DNA of 64,000 nucleotides from Martinezella dioscoreae (GTDB lineage Bacteria > Pseudomonadota > Alphaproteobacteria > Rhizobiales > Rhizobiaceae). The notes under the pieces are model-generated. The model was not told where the DNA came from, made no database searches, and saw only the letters and a list, made by a program, of their open reading frames with translations. Within the stretch, counting starts at the first letter, position 1. Each line of letters opens with the position of its first letter. The translations under genes and the position numbers were made by a program. The DNA is taken from the NCBI RefSeq assembly GCF_009176305.1, contig NZ_BLAJ01000002.1:62001-126000 (forward strand), in the 5' to 3' direction. Below are positions 49,746-58,400 of this stretch, in pieces.

Positions 49746-50549
49746 ATGGCCGAGACTGCAAACGACATTGTATCCCGACGCATGCGGGGCCTGGATCGCG
49801 CCTTCGAGATTCTTGAGTTTCTGCGGGTAAAACGCCAGCCCATGCGTCCGAACGAGATCGCCACGGAGATCGGCGCGCCGCGCTCTTCCATTTACGAACT
49901 CGTCAATCTCCTGCTCGGCCATGGCATGCTCGACTATCAGGGCGGCGACGGCCGGGTCTTTCTCGGCCGCCGTCTCTATTTTCTCGGCACCGCCTATGCC
50001 GAACAATTCGACTTGATGCGCGAATGCGGCCGCATGCTAGGCGTGCTGGCGGAGGAGACTCGCGAGACAGCGCAAATGTGCCTGCTGGAAGGCAATAAAT
50101 ATACGGTCGCCATGATGCGGGAAGGCATCCGCCCCTTTCGCATATCCTCGAATGTGGGCGAGCTCGTCGCCATTCCGTGGACCGCCTCGGGGCGCCTGCT
50201 TGTAGCCCATCTTTCGGACCGGGAAATCCTGGATTTCATTCCGCCTGAAGATTTCGTTCTTCCGAATGGAAGGCGGCTGGAACCCGCCGATTTCATCGCT
50301 CAAGTGCGTCAAGCCGCCGAAGATGGATACTTCACCTTCAATAGCGAAGTGGAAAATTTTACCCATTGCTTCGCCGTACCTATCCATCAAGCCGACGGCG
50401 CCTGCATCGCGACACTCTGCCTGGTAACGCCGCGCGAGGATGGCTTGCGCAACCGCACCGCCTATCTCGACAGCCTCTTGAAAGCCGCTCACGAGATCTC
50501 CGAAAAGCTCGGCTTCCGGTCGCCGAAAGGCCGCTTCTTCGGATCCTGA
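49746..50549 (+). CDS. IclR-family transcriptional regulator
   Basis: A 267-residue IclR protein: winged helix at about 10-75 (LDRAFEILEFLRVKRQPMRP, then GAPRSSIYELVNLLLGHGML) and the IclR effector domain at about 85-255 (AQMCLLEGNKYTVAMMREGI, IPWTASGRLLVAHLSDREIL, FTHCFAVPIHQADGACIATL). The ATG at 49746 follows GGAGAGAAGC; the frame is open to 49713. It lies directly behind the amino acid importer on the same strand and is the natural candidate to control it in response to the imported substrate or its catabolite (inference). Confidence 0.9.
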   Translation: MAETANDIVSRRMRGLDRAFEILEFLRVKRQPMRPNEIATEIGAPRSSIYELVNLLLGHGMLDYQGGDGRVFLGRRLYFLGTAYAEQFDLMRECGRMLGVLAEETRETAQMCLLEGNKYTVAMMREGIRPFRISSNVGELVAIPWTASGRLLVAHLSDREILDFIPPEDFVLPNGRRLEPADFIAQVRQAAEDGYFTFNSEVENFTHCFAVPIHQADGACIATLCLVTPREDGLRNRTAYLDSLLKAAHEISEKLGFRSPKGRFFGS

Positions 50550-50656
50550 ACCTAGCAAGTTTTTTCACGAAAGTGGCAAATCTCCGCACGCCGTGGGATC
50601 CGAACCGGCGCCCATTGAATCGAGTACGGCGATCGTTCCTTGTGCATTGAGACCCC

Positions 50657-51046
50657 TCAGGCCCCGATAGGTGGGCTGGTCGGATCTGGATTCCCATCGA
50701 AGAAAAGATAGATCGCTGCGATCTTGCCGTCCTTGGCAATGATGAAGTCCGTACCTGCATATGCAGGTTCTTCGCCGGGCGCACCGGCCACCCATTGCAC
50801 CCGCCCGGCCTGATCATGGAGAACGTCCGCTGCGGCGATTGTCGTGTATGCAAATGTCGGATGCATGGCGCGGATGGCTCCGGCAATGCGGACGATCTCG
50901 TCGCGGCCGCGGTAGATCCCGTGCGGTTCGATGAATATCGCGTCTTCGTGAAGGATTTCCTCCGCCACTTTCCGGCGAAGGACGTCGTCGCCCTCCCCAA
51001 AGATGCCCTGCAGATTCCGATCGAGCAGCGTTGCGATGTCTGCCAT
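50657..51046 (-). CDS. SnoaL/NTF2-like protein
   Basis: A 129-residue cone-shaped NTF2-like protein: MADIATLLDRNLQGIFGEGD, EEILHEDAIFIEPHGIYRGR, then GTDFIIAKDGKIAAIYLFFD. The pattern fits the SnoaL-like polyketide-cyclase/isomerase superfamily; the function is not assignable. The second ATG (51046) is better spaced from GGGAGA than the first at 51052. It is 24 bases downstream of the SDR gene on the same strand and forms an operon with it. Confidence 0.82.
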   Translation of the reverse strand: MADIATLLDRNLQGIFGEGDDVLRRKVAEEILHEDAIFIEPHGIYRGRDEIVRIAGAIRAMHPTFAYTTIAAADVLHDQAGRVQWVAGAPGEEPAYAGTDFIIAKDGKIAAIYLFFDGNPDPTSPPIGA

Positions 51047-51070
51047 GGTCATTCTCCCTGATATGGCGGC

Positions 51071-51823
51071 TTAGATCTGGACGTGGCCACCATCGACGAA
51101 GAGTTCGACGCCATTGATGAAGCTGGCATCGTCGGAGGCCAGGAACAGCACGGCCTTGGCGATCTCTTCCGGTTGCCCGACGCGGCCGGCAGGAATGAGG
51201 CTCGCAAGATAATTCTTCGTGTTCTCCGCGCTTTCACCGTTGCCGAAAAGTTCGTTGAGACCGGCCGTATCGGTCACGCCAGGACTAACTGCATTGACGC
51301 GAATACGGCGATCCTTGAGATCGAGGATCCAGTTACGGGCGAAGTTGCGCACGGCAGCCTTGGTTGCCGAGTAGACGCTGAAGGCAGGCGTGCCGGAAAT
51401 GCTCGTCGTCGACGAAGTGAGAACGATCGAGCCACCATCACGCAGGAGCGGGAGCGCCTTTTGAACGGTGAACAAGGTGCCCTTGACGTTGGTATCGAAT
51501 GTCTTCTGGTAGTGTTCTTCGGTAATCGCCCCGAGAGGTAACATCTCGCCGCTCCCGGCATTCGCGAAAACCACATCGATATGCGAGTGCTTCTGTTGAA
51601 CTGCGTCGTACAGACGGTCGATATCGACGAGCTTGCTCATGTCGGCCTGTACGCCCGTGACACGGCCACCGATCTTTTGGAGGGCGGCATCGAGTGCTTC
51701 CTTGCGGCGGCCGGTGATGAACACGGAGGCACCTTCCATCGAGAAAGCCTTTGCCGTTGCAAGACCAATACCGCTCGTGCCACCCGTTACGATCACGACT
51801 TTGTTTTCGAATTTCTTACTCAC
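51071..51823 (-). CDS. Short-chain dehydrogenase/reductase
   Basis: A 250-residue classical [18 protein letters not shown] (cofactor glycine motif), NAGSG, the catalytic Ser in [11 protein letters not shown], the Tyr-x3-Lys pair in [13 protein letters not shown], and a C-terminal [14 protein letters not shown]. The substrate is unknown. I chose the GTG at 51823, seven bases from AAAGGAG; an ATG two codons upstream is only one base from it. It is divergent from the LysR gene with 108 bases between, the standard LysR-target arrangement. Confidence 0.9.
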   Translation of the reverse strand: MSKKFENKVVIVTGGTSGIGLATAKAFSMEGASVFITGRRKEALDAALQKIGGRVTGVQADMSKLVDIDRLYDAVQQKHSHIDVVFANAGSGEMLPLGAITEEHYQKTFDTNVKGTLFTVQKALPLLRDGGSIVLTSSTTSISGTPAFSVYSATKAAVRNFARNWILDLKDRRIRVNAVSPGVTDTAGLNELFGNGESAENTKNYLASLIPAGRVGQPEEIAKAVLFLASDDASFINGVELFVDGGHVQI

Positions 51824-51872
51824 TATCATGCTCCTTTGTTGCGGCATTGCCGTTGAATTGAACATGCCAGCG

Positions 51873-51932
51873 GAACGATGCTGCAAACAGCCAGCAAATT
51901 TGATACTCATCGTTCCAAATGGAGAACGATGA
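51873..51932. promoter_or_regulatory. Candidate LysR operator region (three GAACGATG half-sites)
   Basis: GAACGATG occurs at 51873-51880 and 51924-51931 on the plus strand and inverted (CATCGTTC) at 51908-51915. The last two form a 9-bp inverted repeat, TCATCGTTC-N8-GAACGATGA, over the LysR ribosome site. The set fits a LysR regulator repressing itself and activating the divergent SDR gene. Confidence 0.45.
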
Positions 51933-52828
51933 TGAGATCTGATTTGAATGATCTGATCTATTTTGCCGAGGTCGTCGCCCACGGCGGGTTCGCAGCCGCG
52001 GGGCGCGCTTTGCGCGAGCCGAAGTCGAAGCTTAGCCGACGGATAGCGGGGCTCGAGGAAAGGCTCGGCGTGCGACTGATCGAACGGTCAAGCCGTCGCT
52101 TTCGGGTGACCGATGTAGGTCAATCCTTCTACGAGCGCTGCAAGGCAATGCTGGCGGAAGCCGAGCGTGCAGAGGCGCTCGTTGCAGAGGCAAAATCAGA
52201 GCCGCATGGTCTGATCCGAATGAGTTGCCCGACAGGGTTGGTCGAACCGATCTCTCCCCTCCTAATGCAATTCCTGGCGCAGCATCCAAAAGTGCAGCTG
52301 CAACTCATCGCGATCGACCGTCCGGTCGATCTTATAGACGAGCGGATCGACGTCGCATTGCGCGTCCGAACGTCGTTGGACGGCGATGCCTCCTTGACGA
52401 TGCGCTCGCTAGGCAACTCGATCCGTATCCTGGTCGCAAGCCCGCAACTTGCCGGCCGCATTGCAGACATAGAAGCTTTGGCGAGCGAACCTACCCTCTC
52501 GACCACGGATGATCAGGGCGAAGTGAACTGGTTTCTCGAGACGGACGATGGCCGAAGCCATACGCTCAGGCACGAGCCGAGAATGGGCTGTGCGGACTTT
52601 ACGGCCGTGAGGGCAGCCGCACTTGCGGGTCTGGGCGTCGCTCTTCTCCCCGATCACACATGCAGACAGGCGCTGGAAGAAGGGAAGCTCGTACGGGTCC
52701 TTCCCGCCTGGCATGGCATAAAGGGCCTTGTCCACCTCGTATTCACCACGCGCCGTGGTCTTCCTCCGGCCGTTCGCAGGTTCATCGACTGCCTGGCGGC
52801 AGGCTTTCCCAGGAATGCGCTTGTCTGA
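51932..52828 (+). CDS. LysR-family transcriptional regulator
   Basis: A 298-residue LysR protein of the AaeR/DsdC-like group: HTH at about 1-60 ([20 protein letters not shown], then [20 protein letters not shown]), effector domain from about 90 ([49 protein letters not shown]). Two ATGs compete (51929 and 51932); the second has better spacing to GGAG. It is divergent from the SDR-SnoaL pair and most likely controls it. Confidence 0.9.
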   Translation: MRSDLNDLIYFAEVVAHGGFAAAGRALREPKSKLSRRIAGLEERLGVRLIERSSRRFRVTDVGQSFYERCKAMLAEAERAEALVAEAKSEPHGLIRMSCPTGLVEPISPLLMQFLAQHPKVQLQLIAIDRPVDLIDERIDVALRVRTSLDGDASLTMRSLGNSIRILVASPQLAGRIADIEALASEPTLSTTDDQGEVNWFLETDDGRSHTLRHEPRMGCADFTAVRAAALAGLGVALLPDHTCRQALEEGKLVRVLPAWHGIKGLVHLVFTTRRGLPPAVRRFIDCLAAGFPRNALV

Positions 52829-53080
52829 TGATCTGCCCGATTGGATCATAGGTCTCCCGAAAGCGGCGTTGCGAGCGCCTCCGGAGCATGCTGGATAACG
52901 ACGTATGCCATATCCAGGCAATGCAAAGGTCCGCCGACCACAAACCAGGACAGAGACTGGAAACGACTATCATCTCTTCCAAGTCGAAGATCTTGCCGGC
53001 AAGCAGATCGATTGTGGCTCCGGCTGGCGGCGGACCCGTTCCCTAAAACCTGAGACCGGGGCAGTTTGCCAATCTATCGC

Positions 53081-53356
53081 TCACCAAGTGAAGAGAGGAC
53101 GGGAAGAGCCATAGGAACCCGGTGCCGACCCGCTTGGAGCTAGCTGATTATCTCGTTCAACCCTCTCCGCCCATCGCCGACGTTCGGCCGCTTTGTCTTT
53201 GTCGCGATCTGTCGATCTGCTCGCGGTTACCGACCTGGATTGGCCGCCGGTTCCGCCGACCGTCGAGCAGGAAGCAAAGAAAACGGCGGGAACAATAATC
53301 AGAATGCCTAAGGCAACCGTCCTTGTGAACGCTTTATCGATCGGCTGCATAGACAT
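53081..53356 (-). CDS. Small putative lipoprotein
   Basis: A 91-residue frame with an N-terminal hydrophobic helix (TVALGILIIVPAVFFASCS) ending in a lipobox-like FASC, then a hydrophilic tail rich in Ser, Arg and Asp. If real, it is exported and lipid-anchored. The start ATG has only a weak ribosome site (TTAGGG) and I recognise no family. It has no close neighbour on its strand. Moderate to low confidence. Confidence 0.45.
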   Translation of the reverse strand: MSMQPIDKAFTRTVALGILIIVPAVFFASCSTVGGTGGQSRSVTASRSTDRDKDKAAERRRWAERVERDNQLAPSGSAPGSYGSSRPLFTW

Positions 53357-53747
53357 CCCTAATGCTCTCTTTGACCATTTTCGATAACGGAGATGTTATT
53401 CGATTTCGCACCACGTGGAAACAAAAGGCTATTCGGATTTCCGTGTGATCAACAATGACTGGTGCCCGAACCCGCGTCGCGCTCGCCGCCCTGTTGTTCC
53501 CCGCCTGTCACAAGCTATATCGCAGCCTCAGGCCGAAAGTGAAAATTACTGAATCTCACCTTCGAAGCCCGAGATTTCCGATAATCGCCGTTTGCCATCG
53601 TGGACGCAGGAGCCGCAGCGGCGACGCGAACGCGAATTAAATAATAATTGCATTTTGCAACTAAATAACCGACATTATGCCTATGCCTGCGTATTCCACG
53701 AGGCGAGTCGACTGCCTGGATTACCATTTAGCCACAAAGGATGTGAG
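53357..53747. other. Intergenic stretch before the DMT transporter gene
   Basis: About 390 bases, turning AT-rich towards the right. No gene recognised. It contains the TTGC-N5-GCAA palindrome at 53648-53660. Confidence 0.5.
53648..53660. promoter_or_regulatory. Candidate MarR operator before the DMT transporter gene
   Basis: TTGC-ATTTT-GCAA (arms extend to TTGCA-TTT-TGCAA), 88 bases before the start codon. Sites with the same arms and spacing lie at 54887-54899 and, with one mismatch, at 62418-62430 before the marR gene. Confidence 0.5.
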
Positions 53748-53748
53748 G

Positions 53749-54612
53749 ATGACCGCAGCCCTCTTTCTCGCGACCGTGCTTTTCTGGGGTTCGGGCGCGA
53801 TTGTGACATCTCTCCAGGCAGGCGCTTCTGCTCCCGAGCTGTCGGTAGCGATCCGCATGTTCCTTGTTGGATTGAGCATGCTCGGATTTTCGATCGCCAC
53901 CGGCAAACCGATCACGATAGCCCGCAGCGATCGTCTTTGGGTGATGATGCAAGGCATATTGTTTTTCGGGCTTGCATTTATCGCCTTTTATAAGGCGACC
54001 AAGGGTATCCCGAGCGGGATTGCTGCCCTGGTGCTATCGAGTTCCTCGCTGTTTGCCGCCATCGCCAGCCGTTTACTGCTGAATCTCCGGATCAGCCGCC
54101 GCGCGACGATTGGCATAGTTTTTGGTCTCCTGGGTCTTGGCATCGTCGCCGCCCCACAGATCTTCGCATTGCATCTCGACCCGCAGACCGTGACTGGTTT
54201 CATCTGGGCAGGCGTTGCGGCGATGGCGACAGGTGCGGGGACCGCAATTGCTGCGCGCAACCAGCGGCGCGGCTTGCCGATCCCGGTGCTCATGGGTTGG
54301 GGAGCATTGTGCGGATGCGGTTTCGGCGTCGCCTGGGCGGTCGTTGTCGGCACGTCTCTCACGATACCTGTCACCGTCGGCTATCTGGCGCAACTCGCCT
54401 ATCTGGCAATTATTGCCTCCTGCGTCACGTTTCTTATGTATTTTACGCTCATCGAGAAGGTCGGCCCCGCACGGGCGGCCTATGCGCTGACCGTTGTTCC
54501 GATTGTCGCCATAACCATCTCGGTCATCTTCGAAGGCCTGCACATCGATACCCGTCTTGCCTTCGGCGGCGCGACGATCCTTCTTGGCAATATACTGGTG
54601 CTCAATGCTTGA
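53749..54612 (+). CDS. DMT-superfamily (EamA) transporter
   Basis: A 287-residue membrane protein with about ten hydrophobic segments in two EamA repeats: ALFLATVLFWGSGAIVTSLQ at the start of the first, GIPSGIAALVLSSSSLFAAI at its end; GFIWAGVAAMATGAGTAIAA opens the second and GPARAAYALTVVPIVAITIS closes it. Members export amino acids, nucleotides or small metabolites. The ATG at 53749 follows AAAGGATGTGAGG. It lies just upstream of the methyltransferase-prephenate dehydratase operon and shares a palindrome with it, so an export role in that pathway is possible. Confidence 0.85.
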   Translation: MTAALFLATVLFWGSGAIVTSLQAGASAPELSVAIRMFLVGLSMLGFSIATGKPITIARSDRLWVMMQGILFFGLAFIAFYKATKGIPSGIAALVLSSSSLFAAIASRLLLNLRISRRATIGIVFGLLGLGIVAAPQIFALHLDPQTVTGFIWAGVAAMATGAGTAIAARNQRRGLPIPVLMGWGALCGCGFGVAWAVVVGTSLTIPVTVGYLAQLAYLAIIASCVTFLMYFTLIEKVGPARAAYALTVVPIVAITISVIFEGLHIDTRLAFGGATILLGNILVLNA

Positions 54613-54886
54613 GGCGCAACAATCAATCACCGGTTCTGCAATCGGCATCCTATCCGTGTTCGCCCGCAGTCCCGGCGATTGAAGTACTTCCGGCGAGACT
54701 TAATACTCCTGGCAATTTGTGAAGGGCTGGTGTGTTGCGGTCACAGCTTGAGAGCTGTTTAACGACCGATCCGATAATCGGAAGATGCGGATACCCATCA
54801 AGAACATCCCTCAGATCGGCTATTGGCTCCGCTAAAGTTGCCTCCAATAAGATCGATTGCACAAAGCTTATGCATGTCTAAATTAC
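54613..54886. other. Intergenic stretch after the DMT transporter gene, no gene
   Basis: No gene recognised between the transporter stop and the operator at 54887. A 13-base palindrome (TCCGAT-A-ATCGGA) lies at 54770-54782. The DNA becomes AT-rich at its right end, as expected for the promoter of the next operon. Confidence 0.45.
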
Positions 54887-54899
54887 TTGCAAATAGCAA
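54887..54899. promoter_or_regulatory. Candidate MarR operator before the methyltransferase operon
   Basis: TTGC-AAATA-GCAA, same arm sequence and spacing as 53648-53660. It lies about 125 bases before the first gene of the operon. Confidence 0.45.
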
Positions 54900-55022
54900 T
54901 TGATTTCCTATCAAATCTATGTTGTAGTTTTAATCATAAGAGGTAAATCGCATCGCGATTGCCCGCAAAACGAGAATCTAGGGAGATGTCCGAACCGCAA
55001 CAATTTTGGAAGGCATATGTTC

Positions 55023-55823
55023 ATGTATATGTCCTCGACACCGATTGAATCTGACATCGTCTTCTCCGGCCGCCGCTCGGCGACCTACCGCGATGCACTT
55101 CATCTCTTTCCCGATGCCTGGCTTGACGATGTCGCTGCCATGCGCCGCTTCCTGCAGCCGATCTACGGCCGGCACGTCTTAGAGATCGGCGCCGGCAACG
55201 GTCATTTCAGCCGGGCGATTGCCGAAGATGTCGGCCCTGCCGGCTTATTGGTCGCGACCGATCCGTCCACCGAACAACTTGAGGATCTAGAAGTCGAAAG
55301 CGGCGGCCGGATCAGGGTCTTCGGTCAGGCTGCGCACATGCTCGACCTGCCGATCCGCGATTTTGACATGGCCTGGTCGCGCGGCGCCGTGCACCATATT
55401 TCCGACAAGACCGCTGCCTGGAAGGCGATAGCAGCCCACATGCGGCCCGGCGGCAAGCTGGTGATTGCTGACATCTTCGCCGGAACGCGGCTTGCCGCCT
55501 ATTTCGACGATTTCATCGCACAAAGCTGCTGTACCGGCCACGAAGTCTCTTTCCTTTCGCGGGAATTTGCAACGAGCCTGTGCGCTCTGACCGGATGGGA
55601 CAAGCCTCAATTTACCGATGTCACCACCCGCTGGCGCTTCGACACCAAGGCAAGTCTCGGACATTTCCTGCGATTGCTGTTCTCGGCAACCGAGATCTTC
55701 ACCGACGACGACTGCCTTGTTGCAGCGGAACGCCATCTTGACATCGTTTCCGACGGCAACGGCATCGCCCTGCTTTGGCCGATGACAGTGATGGAAACGA
55801 CAAAGCTGCCGACCGCGAATTAA
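55023..55823 (+). CDS. Class I SAM-dependent methyltransferase
   Basis: A protein of about 266 residues with the Rossmann-type methyltransferase core: motif I VLEIGAGNGHFSRAIA, then VATDPSTEQLEDLE and IRVFGQAAHMLDLPI, motif DMAWSRGAVHHI, and RPGGKLVIADIF. The region FDDFIAQSCCTGHEVSFLSR resembles small-molecule methyltransferases acting on carboxylic or phenolic compounds, but the acceptor is unknown. Three close ATGs compete (55017, 55023, 55029); 55023 has the best spacing to GGAAGG. It heads the operon with prephenate dehydratase, which suggests an aromatic substrate (inference). Confidence 0.85.
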   Translation: MYMSSTPIESDIVFSGRRSATYRDALHLFPDAWLDDVAAMRRFLQPIYGRHVLEIGAGNGHFSRAIAEDVGPAGLLVATDPSTEQLEDLEVESGGRIRVFGQAAHMLDLPIRDFDMAWSRGAVHHISDKTAAWKAIAAHMRPGGKLVIADIFAGTRLAAYFDDFIAQSCCTGHEVSFLSREFATSLCALTGWDKPQFTDVTTRWRFDTKASLGHFLRLLFSATEIFTDDDCLVAAERHLDIVSDGNGIALLWPMTVMETTKLPTAN

Positions 55824-55915
55824 TCATGGATGAACGATGACAGGCGCTTGACGCGGGACCGGACAAATCCGCCCGCAACGTGACCTGGCGTGCACAATTC
55901 CTTCGGAGATCGTCT

Positions 55916-56941
55916 ATGACATCGACCGCCGCAAACCGTGGAGCCACGGCCCCTCCCGCCGGAGCCCCTTTCGATGCCAGTTCATTGGTTCCGGGCGCCA
56001 GGAAACTCGGCTCGGAGACCACAGTCCATAAAGTCGGCTATAATGGTCGGCCCGGCGCATTTGCAGATGTCGCCTGCAGGATGGCGTTCCCGTCCGCGGA
56101 TCGCATCGCCATGCCGAGCTTGGAGACCACGATCGCCAGCACCGTCCGCGGTGAAGTCGACCGGATCCTCCTGCCATGCGAAAACAGCCTGGTTGGACGC
56201 GTGCCGGATGTGCACAGAATCGTGCCCGACAGTGGTTTGCATATCGTCGGCGAGCATTTTCAACGCGTCGAACATTGCCTCATGGCACCGCCAGGCGCAT
56301 CACTTGCAAGCATCAGACGCGTGCGTTCGCATCCAGTGGCGCTTGGCCAGGTCAGCCGGCTTATCGCAGCGCTCGATCTTGAGGCTATCGCCGCTCCGAC
56401 GACATCCCACGCCGCCGAGCTGGTGGCCTCTTGCGAGGATCCGAGCGAAGCAGCAATTGCCTCGGATCTTGCAGCCGACCTCTACGGATTGGATATCCTC
56501 AAACGCAATGTCGAAGACGATCCGCATAATACGACGCGGTTCTACGTGCTGTCCGCCGAACCTCAGGCGATCGAGCAAAAAACACAGCTTCTGACGACGA
56601 TTGTGTTCCGCACACAGAACCGGCCGGGCTGCCTCTACCACGCCATTGCCGGATTTGCCGAAAACGCCATAAACATGACCAAGATCGAAAGCTACCTCGT
56701 CGGCGGACAATTCGTGCCGTCCCGCTTCCTCTGCGAGTTCGAAGGTGATCCGGCTGCACCGGAGGTGGCCGATGCGCTCGATACTCTCGCCCGCCATGCT
56801 CGCGAGCTTGTCGTGCTCGGTACGTTTCCGATGGCGAGCCGCCATCTGCGCAACCGCAGTGAGGAAAATCTCCCGTCATGGGGGACCAAGCCTCCGGCCG
56901 CCTTTCGATGGTCCGATAGCCAGCAGGAGGCCGGAGGATGA
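55916..56941 (+). CDS. pheA: Prephenate dehydratase with ACT domain
   Basis: A 341-residue monofunctional prephenate dehydratase, giving phenylpyruvate from prephenate. The catalytic domain spans about 38-215 (KVGYNGRPGAFADVACRMAF, LLPCENSLVGRVPDVHRIV, and the catalytic Thr in NTTRFYVL). The ACT domain follows (about 225-305) with NRPGCLYHAIAGF and INMTKIESYLVGG, the phenylalanine-binding motifs. An N-terminal extension and a C-terminal tail are longer than in housekeeping enzymes. Several catalytic-domain positions differ from the norm, for example the loop before TRF. It is coupled to the FAD oxidase gene by an ATGA overlap. It is probably a pathway-specific copy making phenylpyruvate for this operon, or an aromatic-acid variant. 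Confidence 0.85.
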   Translation: MTSTAANRGATAPPAGAPFDASSLVPGARKLGSETTVHKVGYNGRPGAFADVACRMAFPSADRIAMPSLETTIASTVRGEVDRILLPCENSLVGRVPDVHRIVPDSGLHIVGEHFQRVEHCLMAPPGASLASIRRVRSHPVALGQVSRLIAALDLEAIAAPTTSHAAELVASCEDPSEAAIASDLAADLYGLDILKRNVEDDPHNTTRFYVLSAEPQAIEQKTQLLTTIVFRTQNRPGCLYHAIAGFAENAINMTKIESYLVGGQFVPSRFLCEFEGDPAAPEVADALDTLARHARELVVLGTFPMASRHLRNRSEENLPSWGTKPPAAFRWSDSQQEAGG

Positions 56942-58365
56942 CGACCGCGGTGAAGCACTACGGGCGCCACGGCGATCTGGTCGAGGCGGCAATCGCGAAA
57001 CTGAAGCTGCATTTTGGCGATCGGCTGACAACGGCTACGGCTGTGCGTGATCAACATGGCCATGACGTGAGCTGGCATCCCTCCTATCCGCCGGACGCGG
57101 TCGTTTTCCCTGATACGGCAGATGAGGTATCGCGTATCGTGGCGACCTGCCACGCCTTCGACGTGCCGGTGATCCCGTTTGGAACCGGCACCTCCTGCGA
57201 GGGACATGTTGCCGCCCTCATGGGCGGAATATGTATCGATCTCTCCCGGCTGGACCGGATTTTGACGATTCGACCGGACGACATGACAGCGACGGTCGAG
57301 GCAGGCGTAACCCGCAAACGCCTCAACGCCGAATTGCGCGACACCGGACTGTTCTTTCCCGTCGATCCCGGCGCTGACGCCTCACTTGGGGGGATGGCCT
57401 CGACGCGCGCCTCCGGTACGAATGCCATGCGGTATGGCACGATGAAAGACAACGTCATTTCGCTTGGTGTCGTTCTGCCCAATGGTGATCGGATCCGCAC
57501 CGCGAGCCATGCTCGCAAATCGGCTGCGGGCTACGATCTGACACGTCTCTGGGTGGGATCGGAAGGCACGCTCGGCATCGTGACCGACGTCACCGTCAAG
57601 CTGCATCCAATTCCAGACCATGTCGTTGCGATTTCGGCGAGTTTCTCCACACTGGAACAGGCCGTCGGCTTCGTGCTTGTCGCGACCAGGCTCACAGACA
57701 CCTTGGCACGCATCGAACTGCTGGATGAACTGCAGGTCGAGGCCGTCAATCGTTATTCAAAACTCTCCTTGCCGGTCGAGCCAACGCTTTTTATCGAACT
57801 GCATGGTAGCCGCGGAGCGGTCGAGGCGGCCTTGCCGTTCATCGAGGAGGAGGCACATGCCGCCGGTGCCAGTCGGTTTGATACCGCCGTATCGGCGGAA
57901 GCCAGAGGCAGGCTGTGGCAAGCGCGCCATGATATCTGGTGGGCCAATCTTGCGCTCCGCCCGGGCGCAAGCGCCCTTCCCACGGATAGCTGCGTGCCGG
58001 TATCGCGGCTTGTCGAGGCCATACTTGCCGCCAAGGATGACGTGCGGGATCTTGGCCTTGTCGCACCGATCTGCGGCCATGTGGGAGACGGCAATTTCCA
58101 TCTTTGCGTCCTTTTCGATCCCGCCGATCCCGATGAGTGTCAGCGCGTCGAGGCACTGACCAAACGTCTCGCGGACCGCGCCATCACCCTTCAGGGAACA
58201 TCGACGGGCGAACACGGGATAGGCCACGGCAAAATAGCAGCGCTTGTCGCGGAGCATGGTCCAGCCATCCGGGTCATGGCCGCAATCAAACGCGCCATCG
58301 ATCCTCACAACATCATGAATCCAGGCAAGATCTTCAATCTCGCCGAGGCACCGCCTTTCAATTGA
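56938..58365 (+). CDS. FAD-linked D-2-hydroxyacid dehydrogenase (DLD/GlcD type)
   Basis: A 475-residue flavoprotein of the vanillyl-alcohol-oxidase fold. The FAD-binding PP-loop is at about 40-215 (VPVIPFGTGTSCEGHVAALM, GADASLGGMASTRASGTNAM, LTRLWVGSEGTLGIVTDVTV). The FAD-oxidase C domain follows, with a metal-binding GHVGDGNFHL near 380 and STGEHGIGHGK near 425. These enzymes oxidise D-lactate, glycolate or larger D-2-hydroxyacids to 2-oxoacids. Its place after a prephenate dehydratase and before an FMN hydroxyacid dehydrogenase points to D-phenyllactate-like substrates (inference). Confidence 0.9.
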   Translation: MTTAVKHYGRHGDLVEAAIAKLKLHFGDRLTTATAVRDQHGHDVSWHPSYPPDAVVFPDTADEVSRIVATCHAFDVPVIPFGTGTSCEGHVAALMGGICIDLSRLDRILTIRPDDMTATVEAGVTRKRLNAELRDTGLFFPVDPGADASLGGMASTRASGTNAMRYGTMKDNVISLGVVLPNGDRIRTASHARKSAAGYDLTRLWVGSEGTLGIVTDVTVKLHPIPDHVVAISASFSTLEQAVGFVLVATRLTDTLARIELLDELQVEAVNRYSKLSLPVEPTLFIELHGSRGAVEAALPFIEEEAHAAGASRFDTAVSAEARGRLWQARHDIWWANLALRPGASALPTDSCVPVSRLVEAILAAKDDVRDLGLVAPICGHVGDGNFHLCVLFDPADPDECQRVEALTKRLADRAITLQGTSTGEHGIGHGKIAALVAEHGPAIRVMAAIKRAIDPHNIMNPGKIFNLAEAPPFN

Positions 58366-58400
58366 GCGAGATACATAAACCAGGGAGGTAATGAGAATTT

